DNA of 64,000 bases. Source: Cryptomeria japonica (taxonomy: Eukaryota > Streptophyta > Pinopsida > Cupressales > Cupressaceae). This document shows, in pieces, positions 23,650 through 35,417 of this stretch (the first letter of the stretch is position 1; every line of letters starts with the position of its first letter). The stretch spans positions 673,639,823 to 673,703,822 of the forward strand of contig NC_081412.1 in NCBI RefSeq assembly GCF_030272615.1, in the 5' to 3' direction. Position numbers and translations under genes: made by a program. The notes beneath the pieces were generated by a model that made no database searches, was not told the origin of the DNA, and saw only the letters and a program-made list of their open reading frames with translations.

Positions 23650-24991
23650 TGGTAACTATTGGGACTCATTAAATTTAAGTAATTTGAGAGGCCCATTTCA
23701 AACTTTTTGCTATTGCACTTTCAGAAAGGCACCTAATCTCATTCAGATGGCCTAGTTAGAGAAAGGGTAAAATGGAACCAGTTGATTTTCAAAGGATAAG
23801 GCTTGGAAATGTGTCCTACACTTTTCATTTGGCCTATGAAGTGTTTTGCAACTCTCAGTTTTTAGTTTGGATTAGTTTATCAAGTACCCATTTCAAGGGG
23901 TGAGCTGAAAGTGCATTTTAGGTGCAATTGCATATTTTATTGAGTAGCCTACTTTGAGCTCCTATAAATTTTTCCCTGTTGATCATCATGAATAATTTCA
24001 AATTGCATTGAATTTTATGCATAAAAGTGTACCTCCATGCAAAATTTTAAGTCTTCATGAATCCATTTTCTTAGTTTGGCAAGCTCAATATGTTTGCAGT
24101 TTGTATGGTTTGACAAGTCCCTATTTCAAGACCTAGTCGGAGCCTCGCTTTGCATAAGTGTAAAAGTTGCCTCGGTGAGTTTCATGTCAAAATGTTTTTT
24201 CTGGGCTATTGTTGATATAAAAAGCAAGCTATGTTTCAAATTTAAAGCTCCTGCTAATCCGTTTGATCAGTTTTCAAAAGGGTTTCTTGAGCCACCTTAT
24301 TCAGTGTTCCATACTTTCATTGTCACATCAATTAAAGTAGCTATTTTCATGAGCGCACCATTTGCACCCAGTCAGCCTTTTGGTCAAACTGAGTATTCTA
24401 AGATTTGATATGTACTTCAAGGTACCTATGCCTCAAATTTGAGGGTCTACAGAGATCGTTTGATATTTTTAAGAAAGGCATCATAAGTTCCCTGAGCATT
24501 GACTTCATCAGGTCCGTAGTGTCGACAAAGCCAGTTGGTCATTTTGACCATTAATATTTCTTCACTCGGGATTTGTCTTGAAAAACCACTTGGTAGAGTT
24601 CATTTTTGTATATCAGAGTACACGCTTGTCAGTTGGCAAAGTCTAGAAAGATGTTTTGACCAGTTTCAAAATTACATCTTTGCGATTAAATGCAAAAATG
24701 TGGTGCAAGTGCTTGAAAGTTGTAAAACCTAGTTTGATGATCCGAAAATGGTGCCAACCGATTCCAGAGGCATGTTTAAGGTTCGTAAGGAATTTCAAAG
24801 GTCAGTAGCATGAAAACGATTTTTTTTTAAGCTAGACCCACTTTGGGGCCCGACCTCACTCATGCCCATGCATTAAATTTTATGGCGAATTGTTCTTATT
24901 TCATGGCAATGCAACTTCCCATGCCTTGGTCTTCACATTACCATCATCATTCTTCAAATTCTTCTACTTCTCATGATAGTAATAGTGATAT
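23650..24991. other. left part of an unassigned insert in CopiaB
   Basis: Separates the two halves of the CopiaB second ORF. No recognisable gene; one moderately long plus frame (24076-24408) resembles nothing known. A CTATAAATTTT word near 23962 could be a TATA box. The outer edge of the insert near 23650 could not be fixed from terminal repeats. Confidence 0.45.
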
Positions 24992-25441
24992 TGTAGGATT
25001 TTGCCAAGATCAAGGGCACAATGAAAAGCATAAAAAGAGACAATAGAATGACAAGAACAAACTATATTCTCATCAATATGCAAAAATGATCAACTGGATT
25101 AACCAATACAATGAATATAGGCCTTCTTATATAGGCAAGGCCATATGGATGTATGAGCACACAAATATGACATGTGGCTCAATGAGAAACAAGGGTAGGT
25201 AAGAAATACTAGGGGTAGGTAGGAGAAATAATATAATATTCCACAAGAGGTGGATGACCCACTGAATGTGGAGTGTAACAGCAAAATAAGACCACAAAAG
25301 GTGGAATTTCTCCTACAAGCTCTATCGCTATGTGCACACTTCCCTAAGTGTCTCAAATCCAAACTATGAAGAGATGCATTATCCTAAGTTAACTTAAGTA
25401 AGTGTAAAATTATCCAAAATGAATATTTATTTACACCAACA
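24992..25441 (-). repeat. CopiaC 3' LTR (450 bp)
   Basis: TGTAGGATTTTGCC...TTTACACCAACA. It includes a segment at about 25091-25163 missing from the 5' copy. That segment holds the minus-strand TATA box CCTATATAAG (25125-25134). Confidence 0.93.
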
Positions 25442-25450
25442 CCCCCCCTT
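25442..25450 (-). other. CopiaC polypurine tract
   Basis: The minus strand reads AAGGGGGGG directly before the LTR start TGTTGGTG. Confidence 0.85.
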
Positions 25451-25739
25451 AAGTGCAACTTAGGGGAATGAAGACTCAAGTCAACAATGTAAGATGGGTC
25501 CCGGCTACTAGGCCATGATAGGTACCCATGTACAATATGCAAATGCACACAAAACTATGCAATGCAATCTCTCACAAATGGAGAAAGGGAGAAAACCCAG
25601 TGGGAAAAAATGCCCCCCCAAAAGAGAGATGAATGTACAAAAGACTCTCAAAGAAGAATGACAAAACCTCAAAGAGGAAAAAGTCCCCCCCATAAGAGAG
25701 GAAGGAGAATTCAACTGACCCCCCCTAATGACACATCTC

Positions 25740-27250
25740 GCACCCCCAAGAGAGCTCGTAACTACTGGAACTTACTCTCAGTGAAAGGTTCGGTGAATAT
25801 GTCAGCAACCTGCTCTGCTGTAGGACAACACTACAAATCAATGACCTACTCCTGGATGAGCTCTCAGATATAGTGCATATGAATCTCGATGTGTTTGGTC
25901 CACTAGTGTTGGACAGGGTTCTTCAAGATTGCAATAGCACTCTGATTGTCACAATGTAGAACTGGCGACCGTGGAGTGGTGAATCCAAACTCTGTGAGGA
26001 TCTACTGGAGCCAAATGGTCTGAGTTGCTGCATTAATAGTGCCTCGATACTCAGCCTCAGTCGAAGAGAGAGAAATAACATGTTGCTTCTTGCTCTGCCA
26101 ACAAATGGGGCCTGAACAAAGGTGAAAACTATAACTAGAAGTAGACTTATGATCAACTAGATCGCCAGCCTAATCGGAGTCTGTGTAACCAACCAAGTGA
26201 AGTCCTATGCCTGCTGCATAGTGAATCCCATAGTGATGTGTACCCTAGATGTAATGAAGGATGCATTTGGTGGCTTTCCAATGAAGCTCATGTGGTTCCT
26301 GCATGAAGCGGGAAACCATGCCAACTGCAAATGAAATATCAGGACATGTATAAGTCAAGTAGATGAGACTACCCACAAGCTGACGATACAAAGTGGCATC
26401 AACTGGTGGAGAAGAACACTAAGCCTCAAGCTTGACTCCTGAAAGAAAGGGAGTCGGGGCAGGCTTACAATCAACCATATGAAAGCGTGCAAGTAGATCA
26501 AGAGCATACTTGGGCTGCAATAGTGTAATCCCAAAAGGTGACTGTGAAATCTTGATCTCGAGAAAGTAGTGCAAAAGACCCAAGTCAATCATAACAAATC
26601 TATCATGCAAAGCAGATTTGACCCTGCTAATGATGGATGAAGTACTCCCTGTAATGATCAAGTCATCAACACAGAGCACAAGTATCAAGTGAGAGTCATC
26701 CTGTCACAAAATGTAGACATTCGGATTGGAATGACACTTGTTGAACCTACAGAGAGAAGAAAGGAATCCATCTTGGCGTACCAAGCCCTGGGGGCCTGCT
26801 TAAAGCCATAGAGAGATTTCCTTAGTCTGCAAACCAAGGAAGTATCCTAGATGAAACCCTGTGGCTGCTCCATATTAATCTCCTCATCAAGATCACCATG
26901 AAGAAATGCACTCTTCACATCCATCTGATGTATAGCCCAACCATGAGCCGCAACAATAGCAATTGTCAAACGAATGGAGTTCATCTTGGCTATGGGTGCA
27001 AAGGTCTCAGTATAGTCAACACCTGCAACCTACGAGAAACCTTTCGCAACAAGCCGAGCCTTATACTTATCCACACTACCATCCGCTGCAAACTTGGTCC
27101 GATAGATCCACTTACATCGAACCATCTTTCACCCCTTAGGGAGATGGACTAGATCCCATGTGTTGTTCCTCATCAAGGAACTATACTCTTCCTCCATAGC
27201 TGGGTCCCACTTAGGAACCCCTGATGCTTCCCTAAATGTCTGTGGATCAG
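25740..27250 (-). pseudogene. CopiaC reverse transcriptase and RNase H (decayed)
   Basis: The RT begins with EEEYSSLMRNNTWDLV, KWIYRTKF and KARLVAKGFS near 27200-27050. It continues with the catalytic MDVKSAFLHGDL (about 26930-26890) and the second catalytic motif LCVDDLII (26688-26640; Cys for Tyr in YVDD). RKSLYGFKQAPRAWYAK lies between them. RNase H shows SSTEAEYRG (about 26070-26040), HCDNQSAIAI and TKHIEIHMHYI. Several stops and at least two frame changes within the palm domain make it inactive. Confidence 0.88.
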
Positions 27251-27353
27251 AAGCAGTAGCAATGAATGCATGTGGAAGATCCTAATGTTGTGATCGGGTT
27301 CTCCATGTATCCGAAGGATCCCCAACAAGAGACCCCATGGACTCAAGTGTCTG

Positions 27354-28800
27354 TCAAGCCCAACGAGGTCTAGGTGGAGGTGGAGAACGAGGCTCCTCAA
27401 CTTCAAGTGGACCCTGCGGAGGTGTAACCTTGCGAGTCGGAGTTGAATGAGTCTCATCATCTGAATCACTAACATCACTATCCACAATGGAGGAAGGTGG
27501 AGGAGGTAGAGAGGCTAAGCTAGGAGAGCTTTCCTCAAAGTGAACACTCCTCTCAATGAACACCTCATGTGTCTCTAAATCCATCAATCTATAAGCCTTA
27601 ACACCCTCAGGATATCCAACAAATATGCAAGGCCGACTTTGAGGTTCCAAGGCCTTGCGTTTCTATGGAGGTATGCGAGCCCATGCTGGACACCCAAAGA
27701 CTCTGAAATGTCTCACAATTGGTTTCCTACCAGCCCAAGCTTCAAAAGGAGTAATACCTTGCAAAGCTTTGTGAGGAACCCGATTCTGGATGTGTGTGGC
27801 ACAACTGATAGCCTCTGCCCAAAAGGCGGGATCAAGAGAACATGCATGTATCATATAGCTAGCGATTTCTTTGAGAGTTCTATTCTTGCATTTTGCAACC
27901 CCATTCTGCTGTGGAGTGTATGCGACAGAATGCTGAAGATCAATCCCCTCAAATGTACAAAAATCCTCAAGTCTTTTGTTCACATATTCCATTCCATTAT
28001 CTGTGTGAAGAATCTTGACCACTTTCCCTGATTGCTTCTCCACATGAGTCTTGAAGTCCTGAAATCTATCAAATACTTCACTCTTATGAATGAGAAAGTA
28101 GACCCAAGTGAAGCGGGACTAGTCATCAATGAAGGTAAGAACATAGCGGGCCTTACTAAATGAAGGTGTTGGAAATGGACCTGCTACATCGTTGTGAACA
28201 AGTTGAAGAACTTCCAAAGCTCTCCAAGCTTTCCCTTTATCAAACTTCTCTTTGGGATGCTTGCCCATGGAACAACCTGAACATACACCTTCTGAAAAAC
28301 TGATTTGAGGTAGACCTGTGACCATGTCTTTAGTGCTAAGCTGCTGAAGATAGCGGTAGTTGAGGTGACCAAACCGCTCATGCCATAGCTTACTTTTTGA
28401 ATTTGAATGAGTAAGCAAGGCCCTAGAAGGTGAACTTGGCACAAAGTCGGAAAATGAATAAAGCCTTGAGTTGTCATTGACTTGTCCCACTACTACCAAG
28501 GCATCATCATCAAGTCCCTTTACCACAACTAAATCTGGTGTAAACTCAACCTTTTTCCCATTCCCATAGTGAGTGATTTGGTAGATGGAGAGAAGGTTGG
28601 TAGACAAGTTAGGAACATAGAGAACATTCTCAAATGTTCCATCATCCATGTCAACTGAACCTTTCCCTTCAACTTCTACTTGTGTATCATCACCTATGTA
28701 AGTGTGAGGTACCTTAGATGGCTCCAATGAAGAAAACTACTCCTTTGTAGAACCCATGTGATATGAGGCACCTGAGTCAAGTATCCATTGCTGTGAAGAA
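27354..28800 (-). pseudogene. CopiaC protease and integrase (catalytic Glu lost)
   Basis: The protease motif WILDSGASYHM lies at about 28790-28758. The integrase zinc finger HHCC (WHERFGHLNY...CSGCSMGK) is at about 28385-28255. In the catalytic core the first Asp (HNDVAGPF) and second Asp (HTDNGMEY, about 28010) are present. In the third motif, usually QNGVAERKNR, the Glu codon is AAA (Lys) at about 27891-27893, giving VAKCKNRTL. The C-terminal part has FEAWAGRKP, FRVFGCPAW and CIFVGYPEGVKAYRL followed by a Ser/Pro-rich linker (27650-27354). Stops occur at about 28118 and 27660. Even without them, strand transfer would be expected to fail. Confidence 0.88.
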
Positions 28801-28838
28801 CCTGTTGTAGCCACAAATGCTTGCCCTTTTCCCTTAGA

Positions 28839-29825
28839 CTATGAGGAAGAGGAAGGAGATGAATCCTTCTTTGTGTAGGCAGATGGCAAGTTGATGTTGT
28901 TTTTCTTGAGAAGATTGGTTAACTCATCAACTTGTTTTGCGTGGCATTGATGCTCATCATGACCATACTTCTTGCAATATGCACAAGTTGGTTTATCCTT
29001 CTTTGGTGGTGTCCCCTTCTTGGAAGAGGATGAAAATTTGCCTTGGGATGGAGAGGATGATTGTCCTTTTTCCTGGTGTGGCTTAGACTCAGAGTGCTTC
29101 TTCTTCTTGTTGGAATCTTTGCCTTGACTTCCTTGATTCCCTTGATTAGCCACCAAAGCCTTGGACTTTGAAGACTTGAGAAACCCCATGTTCAACAACT
29201 TAGATTGTTCCAATATTAGCATTTCTATGAAAGCATCAAATGAAGGCATAACATAAGAACTCCCCACTGTCAAACGATGAGTTTGGAAACTAGACACGAA
29301 TGCTGCATATTCTGGTGCAAGCTTGTCCAACAAGTTGAATATCAACTGAGCATCCTTTTTGTCAATTCCACAATCCTTAAGCTTTTCTCTTAGCTCATTT
29401 GCTTTGGTGACATAATCTTGGATTGTATCAAAACTCTTGGGATCCAGGTTGGTGAGCTCATTGTCAATCTGATAGCCTCCGATTTCATCAACTTGTCCAT
29501 ACAATTTCTAAAACATATCCCAAGCCTCTTTAATTGTTTTACACTTCTCAATGTGAAAAATGAGGTCATCTGATACATACTTGCGTAAGGTTCCAAGAGC
29601 CATGCAATTCTTTGTGAGCCATTCTAATTGAGTGTTTGGATCAACCTTAGGATTAGGTGGTGCTATTATTGTTCCATCTATGTAATGTGTGAGACCCTTT
29701 TCCATTAATTTACTCCATACTTTAATTTTCCATGATGCATAATTATGTGGAGTTAAAGGTGGAAGTTTATTAGGACTCATTGCAACAAGAATGGAAAGAG
29801 CACAAAGAGAGGCACAATCACACAA
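28839..29825 (-). pseudogene. CopiaC gag (one in-frame break)
   Basis: The N-terminal part, 29825-29508, has LTPHNYASWKIKVWSKLMEKGL and IEKCKTIKEAWDMF of the UBN2-type copia gag. A stop near 29505 is followed in the same frame by LYGQVDEIGGY..., with LREKLKDCGIDKKDAQLIFNLL, to 28839. A complete zinc knuckle CAYCKKYGHDEHQC (CX2CX4HX4C) lies at about 28985-28944, preceded by a Lys/Ser/Gln-rich basic stretch. Apart from the single stop, the gag is whole. Confidence 0.9.
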
Positions 29826-31186
29826 GACACCCCCCCAAATTCACTCAATCAAAGAACCCCCCCCAAATGTGATGATTTTGGCACTTTATAAGTAGTGCGT
29901 ATACAATGGGCCACTTGCAAAAAATGGCAAAGTGGACTTCTGATTACAATTTTACAACTGCCTCAATAAGGCCAAAAGAGACTCAAACTGATAATGCAAG
30001 AGATCTAACTAAGATCCAAGCAATTTACAAGTACCTAATAGGCCAAATAAGACCAATATCTGAAAGTACAATTTCCACTCAAAATCTCTAAAATCTGATC
30101 ATAGATTATGAAAGTAGATGAAAAAATATGCACTTTCAAAAAAAATGACACCTGAAAAGGAGGTCGTATGAGCTCAAATGAGACCTTTGAAGTTGCAGAA
30201 TTGAGGATTGGACAGGTACAGCTGAGAGAATCCAAAAATTCCAAAAAACCTGTGCACCAAAATCAGAAAATAACCACACCACTACGAAGATCACGAAATT
30301 TTAGCCCATTTGAAAAAATATTGCACCAAAAAAAGGAGCAAAAATGAACAAGATATGGCCTTTCAAAGTTGGACTGCAAAACTGAAAAGCTCAATGGAGA
30401 GGGGTCAAAAAAATTTCAAAAAGCTGCTGATGTCAGCAATTCACTATGTTAAATTTGACGACCATATGACTGTCGTGAAAACTTTGCCTCCTTGCTGACT
30501 GGGCATCCGTACTGTACGGACTGTTGACTGGGCAGATGACTGTGCAGTATGGCTGATAGGGCGTACGGATCTGACGTGGCACTGTGCAAGGGTACGGTTT
30601 TTCCCACAGGCTAGTGGTTGCCTGCCATGTGGCGGACGCGGTTTCCACCGTCAGTTTTGGTGGTCACCAGAGAGGAGGGAGCAGCCGGAGCCGAGGGGGT
30701 CGGCGGTCGGCAGGAGATCAAGGTTACTGACGGGTGGTCTTGTGGCCGGCGGCGGTACGTAATCTGCGGCGGTGGCGGTGACAGTGACCGCCCGAAAAAA
30801 AAGGTACCGCCGGTGCAGGTATTGTGGCACGGTTGCGCAAACCTGCAAGTACGGGGATCACGGGGGGGGGGGGGTCTATGGACCCCCAAAAAAACTTTTT
30901 TTTTATTTTTTTTGAATTTTTTTTTTTTTGATTTTTCAAAAAAAATTTTTGAAAAATAATTTTTTTTTTTTTTTTTAAATTTCAAAATCCGTACGATAAT
31001 AGCCAAAATGGGGAAAAAAAATTTCTCACCAAAATAGGGCAACTTTATAGTTGAAATTTATGGAAATGGCCTCCCGGATTCAATGGTGATGTCTAAATCG
31101 CTGTATGACGCCCCCGAAAAATGAAGATCCCCAAATCTAAAAATAGAAGCCTTCCACGATGTCTCCAAAAACCAATCAATGAAGCC
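29826..31186 (-). other. CopiaC leader with GC-rich block and homopolymer runs
   Basis: An untranslated leader of about 1.36 kb between primer site and gag. It has a GC-rich block at 30480-30870, a C/G run flanked by GGTC/GACC inverted words (30859-30888), then long T/A runs with an AT hairpin (ATTTTTCAAAAA...TTTTTGAAAAAT, 30931-30957). Open frames here arise from composition. Confidence 0.7.
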
Positions 31187-31204
31187 CCAATAGCTTTGAT
31201 ACCA
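31187..31204 (-). other. CopiaC primer-binding site (initiator-Met tRNA)
   Basis: The minus strand after the 5' LTR reads TGGTATCAAAGC, one change from the TGGTATCAGAGC complement of plant initiator-Met tRNA. Confidence 0.85.
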
Positions 31205-31582
31205 TGTAAGATTTTGCCAAGATCAAGGGCACAATGAAAAGCATAAAAAGAGATAATAGAATGACAAGAACAAACTGTATTCTCATCAATATGCAAAAAT
31301 GATCAAATATGACATGCGACTCAATGAGAAATAAGGGTAGGTAAGAAATACTAGGGTAGGTAGGAGAAATAATATAATATTCCACAAGAGGTGGATGACC
31401 CACCGAATGTGGAGTGTAACAGCAAAATAAGACCACAAAAGGTGGAATTTCTCCTACAAGCTCTATCCCTATGTGCACACTTCCCTAAGTGTCTCAAATC
31501 CAAACTATGAAGAGATGCATTATCCTAAGTTAACTTAAGTAAGTGTAATAATATCCAAAATGAATATTTATTTACACCAATA
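31205..31582 (-). repeat. CopiaC 5' LTR, with internal deletion of its TATA box
   Basis: 378 bp against 450 in the 3' copy. The missing segment of about 72 bp (junction near 31302-31305, GATCAA|ATATGAC) removes the CCTATATAAG promoter. The last CA is TA (31581-31582). Confidence 0.9.
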
Positions 31583-31887
31583 GATATGATTAAAGTTTAC
31601 TCTAGAGTAGTGGGTTTAGGAATTGCACATTATGTTCACGAAGTATGTATGAGGATAAAGGGGCCTTTATTTGCTGATGCATTCATTCCATTGACAATGA
31701 TAATTTCAACAATCATGGATTCCATTATTCTTCATCAAAATATCTACTTGGGCAGCACGGTTGGAGGAGTGGTGATTAGTAGTAAGGATTGTATGGTGTT
31801 TGGGAGGCCACTTTAAATTCAAAGAAAATGGCTAAAGCAGTTGAAAGCCCAAATTCCATAACATTTTTCCCATCCCTCTCCTACTAG
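31583..31887 (+). pseudogene. WAT1/EamA-type transporter terminal-exon fragment
   Basis: Plus-strand translation from a 3' splice-acceptor-like CTCTAG (31600-31605) reads VVGLGIAHYVHEVCMRIKGP, then FIPLTMIISTIMDSII and IYLGSTVGGVVI. This matches the last two membrane helices of plant WAT1-related (nodulin-21-like, drug/metabolite transporter) proteins, which export or import small molecules such as auxin or amino acids. A one-base slip near 31810 is needed to continue into SKKMAKAVESP, a typical cytosolic tail, and the stop TAG at 31885. Only the last exon is present. The acceptor site implies a genomic, not reverse-transcribed, source. It lies inside CopiaB and was split from its 5' flank by CopiaC. 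Confidence 0.75.
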
Positions 31888-34500
31888 TGATTGAAGGGGT
31901 ATTTAATAAGTTTTAGCAGAATGTTGTTGGCTAGTGAGGAGAGGCAATTTAAAACTTTCAAAAACAAATGCATTAGTAGGTTCAAAGCCAAACCTCCTCC
32001 CACGTGTGGGAAGCAATGAGACTTCATGCAAATAGCAATTGGCAGGTTTAATGCCAATATGCTCCCTATGTGGTGTGGAGCATTGACCAGGCACATGGTA
32101 TGGGTAAAAGGCTTCTCTGAAAGATCCAACAAATACATTGGCAAATATGAAACCTTTAGCAAATGAGATTAGTAGCAAAATGCCATTGGCATGTGTAAGC
32201 CAAACTTCACAATCTTTGCCAATCCTCCCTGTTGTGAGCTATGAATGGAGGAAGGAAATAAATTAAAAACAAAATCTCTAAAGCAAATGCAATTTCCCCA
32301 CTGTGTGGAGTTGATTTTGAGAAGGCATTAATTTTAAAGCAAATATAATTTTCCTGCTGTGTGGAGGTGATTTTGAGAAGGCATTAATTTTAAAGCAGAT
32401 GCACTTGGCATATGTACAACCATTACCTCCAATGCATGGTATGGTAAAGGGGCAAGGTTAAAACATTTGAAGTTTCAAACAAAATGAATTTGGCAGCCAA
32501 AGACAATTTCCTCCCTTCACAGGTAGCGTGGTGGTTGAACAATCATTTGAAGTTTCAAGCAAACACTATTAGCAGCCGTTAAAACTCAAAAAATCTTCAG
32601 AAAGTGCAAAACAAGGCAAAACCATATATCCCACATTGGCTGTGGAGGGGAAAATTATGGTATTTAAATATAAGGCTCCACACTACCATAGTGTCAAATC
32701 CTCAAGGGCTTTTGATGGATGGTGTTGGTTGGGCACCCAAGCAGACCCCATGCGCGTGGGCACATTTCCTAAGGTGACCAAGGAGGCCAAGTGGTGACAA
32801 GATGAAACCCACCCACACGGGCACGGTTCCTGAGGAAAAAATTGCAATGAAAGGGTGACCTAACTGGTGAGCAGGTTGCAAGAGGTCTGACAGTGCACAC
32901 GATCTCGCAAAGGGAAGATGTGCAAAACTTAACCATCGTGAAATGGCAAAAAGGGTGACTTAAACTAGTGAGAAGGTTGCAGGAGATCTGACGGTGCGCG
33001 TGATCTCACGAAGGGAAGATGTGCGAAACTTAGCCATCGCAAAATGGCGAAAAGCACGTGCTGAAAAGCGAAGGATTAATGATTGCGCAAGTTCATCAAG
33101 GTTTGACGACCGACATGGTTTTGCAAGATGAAGATACACGCCCGTTACCCTTCAAAAAATGGAAAAAGGTGAGGTGGCAGGTCCAGTGGCAGGTAAGCTC
33201 GTGGGTCCTGCTTACGTGGCGATGATGTGGCAGACAGGTGGCAGTGATGTGGCAGTCCAAGTGGTGAATCAGTGAGGTGTCATCCTAGTAGACCCCATCA
33301 GTGAATAGCAGGATGCCACATGGCAGAGCATCAGGCCAAAAATTGGTAAAAAATCAAAGCTAAATGCATAGTTGAAACTATAGAAGAAATTGAAAAGATT
33401 AAATGATAGAGGCACATAAGTGATTAATTCGCTTAGAGGCTAATTTTTGCCTGAAATGGCAAGTATTGTATACTGTTGGAAAGCCCTCGGAATAAGTAAT
33501 GTAGTCATGAAGTTTGTTTCAAAAGATCTTTGATATTTTGAGAGAAGTTTCAACAGGAAAGAAGAATGAATATTTTTCAATTAGGGAAGGAATGCACTTG
33601 GCAATTTCGGTTGTAGACCTAATATTTTCCCTCTTCTTCTTAGTCTCTATTGTTCTCATTTTAGAGGGGATCACAAGAATTTTGTAAGAAAACTCTGGCA
33701 AAATATATTTAGGGTCTTTTCTAGTTTTTAGAAGATCATTCTGAGTTATGTAAATATTTTGATAAAGGATATCAATACACAGATCACAACATTTTGAGCC
33801 TAGATTCCTATTGTCTTCTTATATGTATGATTGATTTACTAGTTCGGTTAGATAATCTACGATTCTTTTATTGGATGAGTTGCAAGGCAATTTTACAGAG
33901 ATGTTTTAGGCTTTTCTCTCAAGGAGGGGGATTAAATATACTTAAGATATTTCTGTTACTAATCAATAATTCTGCTTGAATTTGATAACTGGGTTAGCAC
34001 AAAGGTAAAATTTATATATGTTAGGCATATATAGATTTGGTGAATTCAAAGTGATGAAATGTATGTGGATCTCCTATTTAGAATTCTTATCTAGTCTTAG
34101 GTGACTCTGAAGCCCGATATAAGGCACTGGTATAGTTATGCTAAGTTTTATAACCTTCTCGGAGATCAAAATAAAAAATGAATACAAGTCTTTCTTTTAT
34201 GTTCAATTATGTTCAAAGTGATAGGGTTTGCAGAGGTTGGCACTGGTCCTCTCTATAAGTCTTTAATTGCAGTTGTAAAAGAATGATCACAATGGGTATA
34301 CCCACCTAAGCTAAGTGGAAGCTTGAAGTGTAGAAGGTTTTTGTATAAACCTTGTCAGATGTTGTCTTTTGTTTCTATTTCCTGTTGTTTCTCTCCATAA
34401 GCAACAGAGATTTAAAATTCGAGTAGAGAAAACAAAGCAATCAGAATTTGAGAACAACAGTAACTATGAAAACAATGTCTTTTATAAAATGACTTACCAC
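31888..34500. other. right part of the unassigned insert in CopiaB
   Basis: No further gene recognised. Notable parts: a duplicated segment GTGTGGAG...TTTTGAGAAGGCATTAATTTTAAAGC (32303-32336 and 32361-32394); a CCCACATTGG and TATTTAAATATAAGG promoter-like pair (32631-32672); a 100-bp tandem duplication (32851-33050); and GTGGCAG-type repeats (33170-33262). These resemble the promoter and leader of a further LTR element, but no paired LTR was found. Confidence 0.4.
32851..33050. repeat. 100-bp tandem duplication
   Basis: AAGGGTGACCTAACTGGTGA and the next 80 bases (32851-32950) are repeated with about a dozen changes at 32951-33050. Confidence 0.85.
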
Positions 34501-34509
34501 ATCTTCAGG

Positions 34510-35417
34510 TTATCTCATTCTCATGCTCATTTTCTTCTGAAAGTCATTTAAATACTTAAACATAGCAGTAGGAAAAGTATTCTTTACAGCCTTGATGCTA
34601 TTCTTGATTTGTGCAGATATCGGTAGGTCTTTTGACCATTCAATATCACCTATTCCTGGTAGCAAATTTTGAAAATAGAAGAATAACCTGACCAATATTT
34701 GTCCATACTTGAACTTTAGACTATTGTCCTTCTTGATAGATTGTAGATTTACTAACAATTGTCTCCTAATAGCCCCAGAGAGATCATAATCTACATTTTC
34801 GACTATCATCTTGTAAGCTGTATGAATTACTGCAGATGGAACACTATTTAGTCTACTGGAGTAAAATACTTGGTAGCCTATAACCATTGCTGCCAGTTTG
34901 TAGCTGGGTCTCTGATATTGTTAATAGAAAAAGCATGCTTCTCAAATGTTGAACCAGTTAGTGAGAATACAGTCTCTTTTGAAATTCATCTCAGCTCAGG
35001 TACTTCACCGATTGAGAAATAACCAGTAACATCTTGAATAGATTCCTTGGTAATTGTGTGAGTTCTCTCTAAGTACATGTTCTCTCCATGAACCTGACTC
35101 AAAATGATTCTAATATGCTCTTCCTCAAAATCTTCTAAAAAATAAGCGGCGTTGTGAAAACCTTTCTCAAAAACCCTAGCATATTGTGTTTGAATCTTTC
35201 CATTCTCATCACAGAGGGATTTTAGCTAAGTGTAAATGTATAGTGAACCTAGATCCTTTATCTTGCAATCAATATAACTTGACAAATATCCTTTTACTAA
35301 AACTCCACTTAGAACTTGTGATAATGCATTATACGACACAATTTGTTCTACCTCTACAACTTCCATTGGCTCAAATGTAATCATTAACCTTTCTACCATC
35401 TTTAAAGATGATGCCAT
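34510..35417 (-). pseudogene. CopiaB second ORF, N-terminal part (function unknown)
   Basis: The minus frame starts MASSLKMVERLMITFEPM. After a stop it continues without a break through FLEDFEEEHIRIILSQVHG, THTITKESIQDVTGYFSIGE and LTGSTFEKHAFSINNIRDP (to about 34930). A frame change leads into VIGYQVFYSSRLNSVPSAVI, VNLQSIKKDNSLKFKYGQIL and LRRIL-like residues ending near 34510. It looks like a globular, mostly helical domain. I do not recognise a family. It is not a pol domain: none of the DSG, DDE or YVDD motifs occurs. The following part of the same protein is probably 23638-21703, displaced by the insert. Confidence 0.5.

Larger units (their letters stand above)
24992..31582 (-). mobile_element. 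CopiaC: full-length Ty1/copia retrotransposon with target-site duplication
   Basis: LTRs 24992-25441 and 31205-31582 flank a minus-strand gag-protease-integrase-RT-RNase H interior. GATAT directly abuts both ends (24987-24991, 31583-31587), a perfect 5-bp target-site duplication. Primer site and polypurine tract are in place. The polyprotein is in place from gag to RNase H with scattered stops and frame changes. It interrupts a stretch that contains a WAT1-transporter exon, within CopiaB. Confidence 0.95.

Noticed and set aside
24076-24408. 110-codon plus frame left of CopiaC as part of the WAT1 gene
   Set aside because: It shows none of the WAT1/EamA helix patterns and cannot be joined to the exon at 31606.
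30611-31042. Overlapping 110-140-codon frames on both strands in the CopiaC leader
   Set aside because: Homopolymer and GC-rich DNA gives long open frames on both strands; translations are Lys runs and Pro/Arg-rich with no motif, within an untranslated leader.
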